Below are positions 49,955-58,140 of a DNA stretch of 64,000 nt, in pieces (the first letter of the stretch is position 1; every line of letters begins with the position of its first letter). A program made the translations under genes and the position numbers. This stretch comes from an uncultured Bacteroidales bacterium. GTDB lineage: Bacteria > Bacteroidota > Bacteroidia > Bacteroidales > Paludibacteraceae. Under the pieces are notes generated by a model that saw nothing but the letters and a program-made list of their open reading frames with translations, searched no databases and was not told the origin of the DNA. The stretch covers positions 1-64,000 of the forward strand of contig CACXPH010000005.1 in NCBI GenBank assembly GCA_902769535.1, in the 5' to 3' direction.

Positions 49955-49987
49955 AATAAAAAATAGGCGCGCCGAAGCACGCCTATT
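49955..49987 (-). terminator. Terminator of the sus-like operon
   Basis: AATAGGCG (49962-49969) pairs with CGCCTATT (49980-49987) around an inner GC pair and CGAA loop, followed on the minus strand by TTTTTTATTTC. It is 22 bases after the SusE-like stop. Confidence 0.85.
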
Positions 49988-50009
49988 CTTATTCAATCAA
50001 CAAGGTTGA

Positions 50010-51458
50010 TTATTTGAGGTTTGCAGTAACATCAATCATGATGTTATTCTCAATACCTGTGATGTCATTGGTCTGAACGCCTTCACCATTGCTGAAGATA
50101 ACGCTGATCGGAGCAATAACGTCGTTGAAGGTATACTCAACCTCGCCATTTACAATCTGGAGTTCCTGACCCGGCCAATCAAGAGCGAAGAGGTTGCCCG
50201 CACCATTCCATGCCCAGAGGTAGCAGTGCTCCCATCCTGCCGGAAGATTATTACCGGTAACAGTGATAGTGGTAGTCTCAACCGGAGTACCCGGGGTGAA
50301 AGCAGCGCTGAACGAAGTTATACCGTTACCGTCCCAAACGAGAGTGATAACGATGTTGTACGTACCAGCCGGAGTTAGAGTGATGTTACCACCATCCTCA
50401 GCGAGTTCAACACCGGTAGCAGTAACGTCTGCCAAACCAAGCCATGCACCATTAGCGCGGAATTTGAACTTAACGCCATCAGCGAAGGTTACGCTCTCCA
50501 TATTGTAAACATATGTACCAGCCTTTTTAGCAGGGTCGGTTACGCTCGAAGCAGCAGCGTCGTACTTAGCCAACAGCAGACCTTCAGGAGCGTTCCAGCC
50601 GTTCATCTCACCGGAGATACCAACTACGAAGGTAGCAGGATCCAGCGCGAGGTCACCAGCCTTAACGAGCTCATAGGTGTAACCATCCTCTACATTACCC
50701 TTAGCGAGCTTCCAAGTCAACTTGATGTTGTAAACACCACCTTCAGCAACTGCGATGTTGCCTGCACCCGGAACCATGTTCTGGCCGAGGTTGGTGTTAG
50801 CAGATACCTGTTGGGTCTCACCATCGAGGAAGATCTTCCAACCGTTCTCATCTTTGAACTTGAAATCCGAGTTACCCGGAATCTCAACGTTCTCCCAAGT
50901 CCAAACGTAATCGTTAGCGGCCTTGGTACCAACAGTCATCGACCAGCCGTTCATACCACCGGAGATACCCCAGCTAACCGGAGCGATGATTACTTGCGGG
51001 CCACCAGCAGCGTCGAGTTTGCCGTCCAGGTTGAGGTCAAGAACAATGTGATACAGACCGGTAGCTTTTACGGTCATAGCAGCAGTACCTTCAGCGAGAT
51101 TGCCGAAGTAACCCATCGGATTGGTACCATCAGAGATCAACTCCTGCTCAACGAGTTGAGCGGTGTATTTAACGATCAACTCACCTTCTTTCTTAGCAAA
51201 AGTAAATTCCTTACCAGCCTCGATAACTACGTACTTCTCGTACATACCCTCGCGGAGCTCATTGTTGTTAGCCTCGTTGTGACCAACTGCAAACTGACCT
51301 TGAGCTACGAGATTCGGCATAGCAACAGCCTCACCGGTTACATAGAAACCGTTCTCAACGATGTCGTCAATGTCCGGAGTGTTGGGTTTCGGATTACAAG
51401 AAGAGAGTGTGAATGCTGCAACAGCAGCAGCCATCATCATAAAACCAAATTTCTTCAT
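50010..51458 (-). CDS. susE: SusE/SusF-like surface lipoprotein with CBM26-like module
   Basis: The 482-residue lipoprotein (FTLSSC, Cys21) carries SusE/F-type beta-sandwich domains with repeated GISGGMNGW (about 167-175) and VGISGEMNGWNAP (about 276-288). Its C-terminal part (about 395-482, AWNGAGNLFALDWPGQELQI and QTNDI) looks like a CBM26 starch-binding module. It is a surface glycan-binding protein cooperating with SusC/SusD on alpha-glucans. Only one SusE/F-type protein is present, and no glycoside hydrolase follows. Confidence 0.85.
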   Translation of the reverse strand: MKKFGFMMMAAAVAAFTLSSCNPKPNTPDIDDIVENGFYVTGEAVAMPNLVAQGQFAVGHNEANNNELREGMYEKYVVIEAGKEFTFAKKEGELIVKYTAQLVEQELISDGTNPMGYFGNLAEGTAAMTVKATGLYHIVLDLNLDGKLDAAGGPQVIIAPVSWGISGGMNGWSMTVGTKAANDYVWTWENVEIPGNSDFKFKDENGWKIFLDGETQQVSANTNLGQNMVPGAGNIAVAEGGVYNIKLTWKLAKGNVEDGYTYELVKAGDLALDPATFVVGISGEMNGWNAPEGLLLAKYDAAASSVTDPAKKAGTYVYNMESVTFADGVKFKFRANGAWLGLADVTATGVELAEDGGNITLTPAGTYNIVITLVWDGNGITSFSAAFTPGTPVETTTITVTGNNLPAGWEHCYLWAWNGAGNLFALDWPGQELQIVNGEVEYTFNDVIAPISVIFSNGEGVQTNDITGIENNIMIDVTANLK

Positions 51459-51529
51459 GATTTTTGTGATTTTGTTAATAATGTTAATTGGGTTAATTGA
51501 AAATTATCTTCGTTTGTAACGAATTTGCA

Positions 51530-53281
51530 TTAATAGCCTTCATTCTGGGTCCACAGCGGCTTGCCATCCTCACCTACAACCGACTTCTGGAGGATTGCAA
51601 ACGGGATCGGGAACCAGCGGCGAGTCTTCGCCTGGTTGGTCACGTACTGTACGTTCTCGAACTGGTCGAAACGGATGAGGTCACGACGACGGCAATTCTC
51701 CCAAGACAACTCACGTCCGCGCTCTGCGAGGATACCGTCTGTCAGACCGGTACCGAGCGAAGTGAATGCGTCAGGATAAGCAGCGTCGAATGCAGCCACC
51801 GGATCCGCATTGTACGCGAAGGTACGGGTCTTGAGGGCAGTAATAGCTGCATCCTCGATACCCGGTTTGTTATCCGTACCGCCACGCAGAACAGCCTCTT
51901 TCTTCATGAGTACTACGTCTGCATAACGGAGGAGTACGAAGTCGTTCTCCATGTACTTATATGTACCAGTCTGATCCAACTCATACTTGAACATACGTGC
52001 ACCGTCGGTACGGAGCGCTTGCTCCAGAGAGGTCACGTTACGTGTGATGATGAGCAACGAGTCCTTATCCAGCAGCGGCTCGGTCGAGCCTTTTGCGCAA
52101 ACCGGACCTACGAACCAACCCCATTTCTTGGTATTGTTGGTACCGAGACCTTCGTAACCGTCACCACGCACATCATGATCGTTGAAGAGTTCCATATAGC
52201 TCGGACGAGCTACGAAACCATTCCAGCAGTCGAGCACGAGGTTGTAGCGGGTCTGGAACAGATAGTGAAGCGTCAGGAACTCGATACGCAGTTTGTTCTT
52301 ACATGCGTACGCGTCACGTTCGTTGTTAACGGTACCGTCCTCCACGATAGTGAAGATGTTTTCTTTGGACTTACCGTTATCAATGAGGTAGTTATTGAAG
52401 TAGCTCGGCTCGATTTCGTACGAACCGGAAGCGATTACTTCGTTACAGCAGCGAACGGCATTGGTGTAGAAGTCGGCAGCCGAAGTGATTTCAATACCAG
52501 CTTCTTCCATGAGCTTGCTACCAGCTTTACCGTTGTGCGAATCCACGGTACGTGCAGCCGCCATTACGTTCTCCGGCGTACAGCCGTAGGACTCAGCGTT
52601 GAGGTACAGTTTCGCCAAGAGGGCATAAGCCATAGCCTGGGTACAACGTCCGTTGTAGTTGGTACGGTTGGCATCGTCCACGATAGCCATGTTCGGTGCG
52701 TTCTTCTCCAGACAAGCTACGAGGTGCGCCCATGTAACAGGTACATCCAGCAACTTCTCGTTACGATCGGAATAGTCCTCCATATACGGGATACGTCCGA
52801 AGGAGTCGAAGAGCAGATAGTAGTAATACGAACGGAGTACTTCCATCTCACCTACGTACATCGCGTAGAGTTCCGGAGTCATGTTAGCCTCGTTGCCATA
52901 CAGGGTCTCCAGAATATTGTTACAGAGGACCGAACCGGAAACGGTACAGTTCCAGATATTCTCGAAAGCCTTACCATAAGAGTTCCAGTTATGGGTATTG
53001 AGGTTCTTCCAATAACCACCATCGTTCCAGTCACCACCGACACGTACCGGGCAGAGACCTTCGTCTGCGGTCAGGGTATTAACGCCCCAGTATCCCCAGT
53101 GGTCATGCATGAAACGCAAGTCGGCATAAGCCTGTCCAACGAGGGAAACGACGTTCTCTTCGTTCTGGAGCATGCCATCTACGGTAGCTGCACCAAAGGT
53201 ATCCTCTTCCAGCATATTACAAGAAGAGAAGATCGGCAGCGTAATTGCGCAAATCAGCGCATATTTCATAAACTTTTTCAT
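51530..53281 (-). CDS. susD: SusD/RagB-family outer-membrane glycan-binding lipoprotein
   Basis: The 583-residue lipoprotein (PIFSSC, Cys21) has SusD helical TPR-like segments: EMEVLRSYYYYLLFDSFGRI, QAMAYALLAKLYLNAESYG, and the C-terminal ILAERGRELSWENCRRRDLI with RWFPIPFAIL. It lids the SusC channel and delivers oligosaccharides. It lies 21 bases after susC on the minus strand. A long open frame on the opposite strand here is a composition effect. Confidence 0.95.
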   Translation of the reverse strand: MKKFMKYALICAITLPIFSSCNMLEEDTFGAATVDGMLQNEENVVSLVGQAYADLRFMHDHWGYWGVNTLTADEGLCPVRVGGDWNDGGYWKNLNTHNWNSYGKAFENIWNCTVSGSVLCNNILETLYGNEANMTPELYAMYVGEMEVLRSYYYYLLFDSFGRIPYMEDYSDRNEKLLDVPVTWAHLVACLEKNAPNMAIVDDANRTNYNGRCTQAMAYALLAKLYLNAESYGCTPENVMAAARTVDSHNGKAGSKLMEEAGIEITSAADFYTNAVRCCNEVIASGSYEIEPSYFNNYLIDNGKSKENIFTIVEDGTVNNERDAYACKNKLRIEFLTLHYLFQTRYNLVLDCWNGFVARPSYMELFNDHDVRGDGYEGLGTNNTKKWGWFVGPVCAKGSTEPLLDKDSLLIITRNVTSLEQALRTDGARMFKYELDQTGTYKYMENDFVLLRYADVVLMKKEAVLRGGTDNKPGIEDAAITALKTRTFAYNADPVAAFDAAYPDAFTSLGTGLTDGILAERGRELSWENCRRRDLIRFDQFENVQYVTNQAKTRRWFPIPFAILQKSVVGEDGKPLWTQNEGY

Positions 53282-53302
53282 ACTATATACCTGTTTGCTA
53301 AA

Positions 53303-56299
53303 TTACAATAAATTCAAGTTTACACCGAACAGGAAGGAACCCGTCTTCGGATAGTAGTTATTGATATCTATGCCCGGGTAGTCGATGCAGCTGGTGTTGA
53401 TTTCAGGATCAAGACCAGAGTAGCTGGTGATCGTGAACAGGTTCTGTCCGGTAGCATAGAGGCGGAGCGAACGAACATATTTCGATTCCGGGAACTTAAA
53501 GGTATAACCTACTGTGATGTTGTCGCACTTGAGGTACGAACCACTCTCGAGCCAGTAGTCAGAGAAGTGCTGATAGTCCGCATAAACGGCACCACCGTTA
53601 ACAGCCGCACCATTACCCGATGCGATATCCTTCACGAAGAAGTTGTAGTCGGTCGTAACGTCCGTACCATCCGGTGTGTACATGAAGCGGGTAGCGTTGA
53701 GCACCTTATTACCGAGCACACCGCGGAAGAAGATCGTAACGTCGAGATCTTTCCACTTAACGGTGTTGTTCCAACCGTAAGTCAAAATCGGTTGTGCGCT
53801 ACCGAGATACTGCTTATCACTGGCGGTCGGGTTAGCTGTCGGAGATCCGAAACGGTCCTCATAGACCCACTTACCTTCGCTGTTAATACCCAAGAACTTA
53901 TATCCGTAGAACTGACCTACGATACCGCCTTCCTCCAGAACTTGCGTATAGGAGTCAGAACCGTTGAACTTATTACCATAGAGGTTACCTTGCGGAGAAG
54001 TCGAATAGTTGAAGCCCTTGTCCGGATCGCTGAGCTTGGTGATCTTATTCTGGTTCCAAGCAAGCGTCAGACCGGAAGTCCAAGTAACGTCTTTGGTCTG
54101 AACAGGAATACCGGTTACAGCCAATTCAACACCGTACGAAATCATCTCACCTGCGTTAGCCAGCAGCGTGGTATATTGATACGGAGGAGTCGGAACCTCA
54201 TAGTACCAGAGCAGGTCTTTGGTGTTACGTACGTAACCTTCCAAACTACCGGTCAAGCGGTTCTTCAAGAATGCGAAATCCAAACCGAGGTTGTACTCGA
54301 ACTTACGTTCCCATTTCAGATCGGGGTTAACGTTCTGAGTTACGGTGTACGTATTAATGTCTTTACCTGCGAAGGTGATCACGTCGCTCTTGGAGAGGAG
54401 GGCAATGGACTTGAGGCTCTCGCCTACGTTGTTACCCGTTACACCGAAGCCGGCACGCAGCTTGAGGTCATCGCACCAGTCTGCATCTGACATAAAGTCC
54501 TCACCTTTGATACGCCAACCTGCGCTGACTGCAGGGAAGAGACCCCACTTGTTGTTCGCACCGAAACGGCTCGAACCCTCAGCACGAACAGAAGCGGAAA
54601 CGAGATATTTCTCTTTGTAGTTATAGTTAACACGTGCGAAAGCAGCAGCCAGCGCGTAAGAACTACGACCGGAACTTACGGTCAAGTTGGACTTGTCTGC
54701 AGCACCTTCACCGATACGGTAGTACATCGTGCTTGACATTACGAAGCCGCGGTTAGCAATATTCTCCCAGTCGTTCATGAAGTGCTGATAGGAGAAACCG
54801 GCAACAGCCGTAAGAGTGTGTCCACCCCACTGACCTGCGTAATCTACGGTAGCTTCATACAACTGCGTGAAGTTGTTATCCATGCTACGGTTAGCCCAGT
54901 CGCCTGCGCTGGCAGCATTCGGAGAAGACAGTTTCGGATCTACATATTTGTAATATCTGTTGTCACCCTCTTCGAAAGCAGCAAAAGCATTAACTTTCAA
55001 ACCGGGAACGGCCTTGATATCCACCGTTGCTTTCAACGAACCACGGAAGTAGTTACCGTCCTTGTAGGCATTGAGGTAGTTCATGTACTCAACCGGGTTG
55101 TTCTGACCACTGTTGGTAACCTGATAGTAACCGTTCGGCGAGGTCTCGTCGTAGATCGGCATGGTCGGGTTCAACAGGGCAGCCTGGGTATAGAATGCAT
55201 CATCGGAATAGTCGTTACGATAGTGCATGTAGGTTGCATCGTATTGGAGTTTGAGCCAACCGTTGAGTGCTTTCTGATCAGCAGCCAACTTAGCCACGAT
55301 CTCACGACGGCCGTTCTTGAGCGCGATACCCTGTGCATCCTTGAAGTTAACAGAAGCACGGTAGCTGAAGTTTCTGTGCGCACCCGAGATAGCCAGGTTG
55401 TGGTTATGGGTGATAGCTGCTTTACGCGAGATAGCAGCCGTCCAGTCGGTCGATGCACCATGATCAAGACCTGCGACTTTGCCTCCGGTCATTGCACTGA
55501 GGTTACGGAATTGCTCAGCATTCGCCATTCCGAGCGAGGAGTTGATCCAAGCTACGTTTACGTAACCGCTGTACTCGAGTTGGGTCTCTGCTTTGTCACC
55601 ACCTGCAGCAGCGCCACGTTTGGTAGTGATGAGGATGACACCGTTCGTACCACGGGTACCGTAGATAGCGGCAGCCGAACCATCCTTGAGGACGTCCATA
55701 GAAGCGATCTCGTCCGGAGAGATGTTATCGATATTATCAGTCGGCACACCGTCCACGATATACAAGGGGTTAGAACCGGTACCTTGACCAAGAGTCGAGA
55801 AACCACGGATCTGGATGTTGTAACCGGTAGATGTCGGGTCAGAAGTTGTACGGCTGATATTCAAACCGGCAACCTTACCTTGGAGAAGACCTACGGGGTT
55901 CGATTGTACACCTGCGTTGAAGTCCTCTGCTTTCAAGGAAGCGACAGAACCCGTCACTTCTTTCTTCTTCTGCGAACCGTAACCGATCGCTACAACTTCT
56001 TGCAGTTGGTGCGTGTCCTCTGCCAAACGAACGATCATACCGTTCTTAGCGGGCAGGGTCTGCGTTGCAAAACCCATGTAGCTGATCTGGATCTGGGTAC
56101 CTTCGGGCACGTTGAGTGTGAAGTTACCGTCAAAGTCCGTAATCACACCATTAGTGGTACCTACTTGAAGAATGCTGGCACCAATAGCCGGTTCGCCGGA
56201 TGCTTCTTCTAACACGGTACCCGTAATCTGCGCCTGGATGGCCACGCTGAACGCCAGCATCAAAGCCATCAAACCAAGGGAGAGTGTTTTGTTTTTCAT
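53303..56299 (-). CDS. susC: SusC/RagA-family TonB-dependent receptor
   Basis: The 998-residue protein has a signal peptide (about 1-23), a carboxypeptidase-D-like domain (ITGTVLEEASGEPAIGASIL, about 25-95), the TonB-box/plug (VVAIGYGSQKKKEVTGSVAS, then PLYIVDGVPTD, IASMDVLKDGSAAAIYGTRG), and a long beta barrel to the C-terminus. It imports oligosaccharides with TonB energy. With SusD, SusE and a maltose-type MFS transporter, the likely substrate is maltodextrin or starch. Confidence 0.95.
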   Translation of the reverse strand: MKNKTLSLGLMALMLAFSVAIQAQITGTVLEEASGEPAIGASILQVGTTNGVITDFDGNFTLNVPEGTQIQISYMGFATQTLPAKNGMIVRLAEDTHQLQEVVAIGYGSQKKKEVTGSVASLKAEDFNAGVQSNPVGLLQGKVAGLNISRTTSDPTSTGYNIQIRGFSTLGQGTGSNPLYIVDGVPTDNIDNISPDEIASMDVLKDGSAAAIYGTRGTNGVILITTKRGAAAGGDKAETQLEYSGYVNVAWINSSLGMANAEQFRNLSAMTGGKVAGLDHGASTDWTAAISRKAAITHNHNLAISGAHRNFSYRASVNFKDAQGIALKNGRREIVAKLAADQKALNGWLKLQYDATYMHYRNDYSDDAFYTQAALLNPTMPIYDETSPNGYYQVTNSGQNNPVEYMNYLNAYKDGNYFRGSLKATVDIKAVPGLKVNAFAAFEEGDNRYYKYVDPKLSSPNAASAGDWANRSMDNNFTQLYEATVDYAGQWGGHTLTAVAGFSYQHFMNDWENIANRGFVMSSTMYYRIGEGAADKSNLTVSSGRSSYALAAAFARVNYNYKEKYLVSASVRAEGSSRFGANNKWGLFPAVSAGWRIKGEDFMSDADWCDDLKLRAGFGVTGNNVGESLKSIALLSKSDVITFAGKDINTYTVTQNVNPDLKWERKFEYNLGLDFAFLKNRLTGSLEGYVRNTKDLLWYYEVPTPPYQYTTLLANAGEMISYGVELAVTGIPVQTKDVTWTSGLTLAWNQNKITKLSDPDKGFNYSTSPQGNLYGNKFNGSDSYTQVLEEGGIVGQFYGYKFLGINSEGKWVYEDRFGSPTANPTASDKQYLGSAQPILTYGWNNTVKWKDLDVTIFFRGVLGNKVLNATRFMYTPDGTDVTTDYNFFVKDIASGNGAAVNGGAVYADYQHFSDYWLESGSYLKCDNITVGYTFKFPESKYVRSLRLYATGQNLFTITSYSGLDPEINTSCIDYPGIDINNYYPKTGSFLFGVNLNLL

Positions 56300-56346
56300 A
56301 ATGATTGTTAGTTATTTTGTTGTGTTTGTTTTTCGTGACTTCGAGA

Positions 56347-56370
56347 CCACGTGATCACATGATCATGTGG
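56347..56370. other. Hairpin between the MFS and susC genes
   Basis: CCACGTGATC (56347-56356) pairs with GATCATGTGG (56361-56370), with one G.U and a 4-base loop. There is no T tract on either side, so it is not a standard terminator. It could stabilise mRNA ends or set different levels of MFS and susC. Confidence 0.5.
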
Positions 56371-56372
56371 GA

Positions 56373-57716
56373 TCATTCTTTCTCTTTGATAGCGAAGACG
56401 GAAGCGGCGCCGAGGAGGAGGAGTACTCCGGCTACGACGAGCATTCCGGCTTGTACATGCGCGCATATATATTTAAGGAGAAGTCCGCCACAGAGGGCTG
56501 CAACGATCTGCGGAACACAGATGGTGCAGTTGAACAGGCCAAGGTAATAGCCCATGTTTCCACCCTTGATAGCGTTCGTTACGATCGTGAACGGCAGCGC
56601 CAGCATAGCAGCCCAAGCCGCACCGATGAGAGCGTAACTAATCCAGAGGACATATGCGTTCGTTACGAAATAGACGGAGATAAAGCCGAGTGCACCTACG
56701 ACCAGCGAGATGGCGTACGCGCCCTTGTTACCGAACCAATGCTCGAGTTTCGGCAGGATAGCAGCCCAAAGGAGCGAACCGACAGCCTGTACACAGAAGA
56801 CTACTCCAACCCATCCTCCGGCATCCTGGAAGGCTGCGTCTGCCGCATTGACACCATCCCAGCCGAAGCAGTTGACAGCTATCGTACCGTTCGAATAAGT
56901 CCACATATACATGAACGCAGCCCAACAGAAGAACTGCACGAGACCAACTGTCCAGAATGCGGACGGAGCTTCTTTAAGAAGCTGGATGAAACCTTTCTCT
57001 TCTTGCGGTTCATCGTCTTTCTTATCCTTGATACCGTGAAACTCTTTGTACTCCTCAGGATTGAGCTCTTTCACCGTAGCAAAGGTGTACAGCGAACAGA
57101 GAATGAGAATCGCTGCGCCTGCATAGAACGACCACTTGACGGAATCAGGAATGACACCTTCGGGAGCTGTGTTGGCGATACCAATCCATGTAAAGAAAAT
57201 CGGGAAGAGGTAACCAACTACCGAACCGGCGTTACAGAGAGCCGACTGAATGGCATAAGCCGTACCTTTCTGCTCCTCGTTGACCATATCGCCGACCATC
57301 ATTTTGAAAGGCTGCATGGCGATATTAATGGAGGTATCCAGAAACATCAGACTGAAGAGTCCAAACCACATTGCGGCATTGAGACCGAGGAAAGCCGATT
57401 GCGCAAAAGTGAAGTTACCGGCATTCGGCAGGAGCACCATGACGGCAACAGCGATGAGCGCGCCCACGAGCAGATAGGGTTTACGACGACCGAGACGATT
57501 CCAGGTCTTATCCGAATACTTGCCAACCAACGGCTGCACAATCATACCCATCAGTGGCGGGAGAATCCAGAAGAAACTCAAGGTGTGGGGGTCTGCACCC
57601 AATGTAGCGAAAATGCGGGAGATGTTAGCGCTCTGAAGCGCATAAGCGATCTGAACTCCGAAGAAACCAAAACTCAAATTAAAGAGTTGTGTAAAGGACA
57701 AATTCCGTTTCAACAT
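56373..57716 (-). CDS. MFS sugar transporter, SLC45-type (maltose/sucrose)
   Basis: The 447-residue protein has 12 predicted membrane helices. The start of the family is recognisable: LSFTQLFNLSFGFFGVQIAY, FFWILPPLMGMIVQPLVGKY and SDKTWNRLGRRKPYLLVG. It is related to the inner-membrane maltose/sucrose proton symporters placed in Bacteroides starch loci. Start ATG 57714-57716 is preferred to the longer frame, which reads through the promoter. It is first in the operon MFS-susC-susD-susE. Confidence 0.88.
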   Translation of the reverse strand: MLKRNLSFTQLFNLSFGFFGVQIAYALQSANISRIFATLGADPHTLSFFWILPPLMGMIVQPLVGKYSDKTWNRLGRRKPYLLVGALIAVAVMVLLPNAGNFTFAQSAFLGLNAAMWFGLFSLMFLDTSINIAMQPFKMMVGDMVNEEQKGTAYAIQSALCNAGSVVGYLFPIFFTWIGIANTAPEGVIPDSVKWSFYAGAAILILCSLYTFATVKELNPEEYKEFHGIKDKKDDEPQEEKGFIQLLKEAPSAFWTVGLVQFFCWAAFMYMWTYSNGTIAVNCFGWDGVNAADAAFQDAGGWVGVVFCVQAVGSLLWAAILPKLEHWFGNKGAYAISLVVGALGFISVYFVTNAYVLWISYALIGAAWAAMLALPFTIVTNAIKGGNMGYYLGLFNCTICVPQIVAALCGGLLLKYICAHVQAGMLVVAGVLLLLGAASVFAIKEKE

Positions 57717-57726
57717 AGTATTTCCT

Positions 57727-57792
57727 ATTAAGCTTAAGCTTCGATTTTTACAAATCGGCTGCAAAGTTACAACATTTTTTTGGAATACGCAA
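57727..57792 (-). promoter_or_regulatory. Promoter of the sus-like operon with a palindrome
   Basis: TTG (57790-57792), 20 bases, TAACTTTG (57762-57769) on the minus strand. A palindrome AAGCTTAAGCTT lies near 57730-57741 between promoter and start, a possible operator; no regulator gene is nearby. Confidence 0.65.
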
Positions 57793-57917
57793 GAGTTTTA
57801 TGCATTTTTTTAATAGAAAAAGTCGTTTTTCGAAATGTTTCGTAACGTGCGAATAAAATCATCGAGGTAATAGAGGGTATTGGATGATTGTTTTTTGCTG
57901 GAATATGTACAAAAACT

Positions 57918-58046
57918 GTATATATACTAAGTATATATACATATAAAGCACGCTTTTGTCAAAAATTGCCATCCATCCTTGGGCGATCCTTGGGTGATCC
58001 TTGGGCGATCCTTGGGCAAGCCTAGGTAATTGATAGGTAATTGCTC
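57918..58046. repeat. Eleven-bp tandem repeats and AT palindromes in the MFS-recQ gap
   Basis: ATCCTTGGGCG occurs four times in exact 11-bp tandem (57975-58018, one base varies). AGGTAATTGAT/AGGTAATTGCT is a second 11-bp pair (58025-58046). GTATATATAC occurs twice three bases apart (57918-57940). The rest of this 424-base gap holds only the two promoters. The period of one helical turn suggests structural or protein-binding DNA, or simply degenerate repeat growth. Confidence 0.8.
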
Positions 58047-58086
58047 GGATTTGGGTAGGAGAAAATACAAAAAAATGTCGCTTAGA

Positions 58087-58118
58087 TTTGCATATATAAA
58101 ATATATTTTGTATCTTTG
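58087..58118 (+). promoter_or_regulatory. Promoter of recQ
   Basis: TTTG (58087-58090), 20 bases, TATCTTTG (58111-58118), 22 bases before the ATG. Its sequence resembles the glycosyltransferase promoter at 28468-28499. Confidence 0.75.
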
Positions 58119-58140
58119 TGCCCAAATTGGATTTTTAGTC

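Noticed and set aside
51497..53311. Long open frame on the plus strand opposite susD (and similar ones at 54782-56212 and 56367-57731)
   Set aside because: They mirror the codon usage of highly expressed minus-strand genes, have no start context or domain, and contain implausible residue patterns.
57975..58018. Tandem repeats resembling a CRISPR array
   Set aside because: Units are 11 bp with no spacers; the 22-bp set at 1381-1446 has no unique spacers either, and no cas genes are present.
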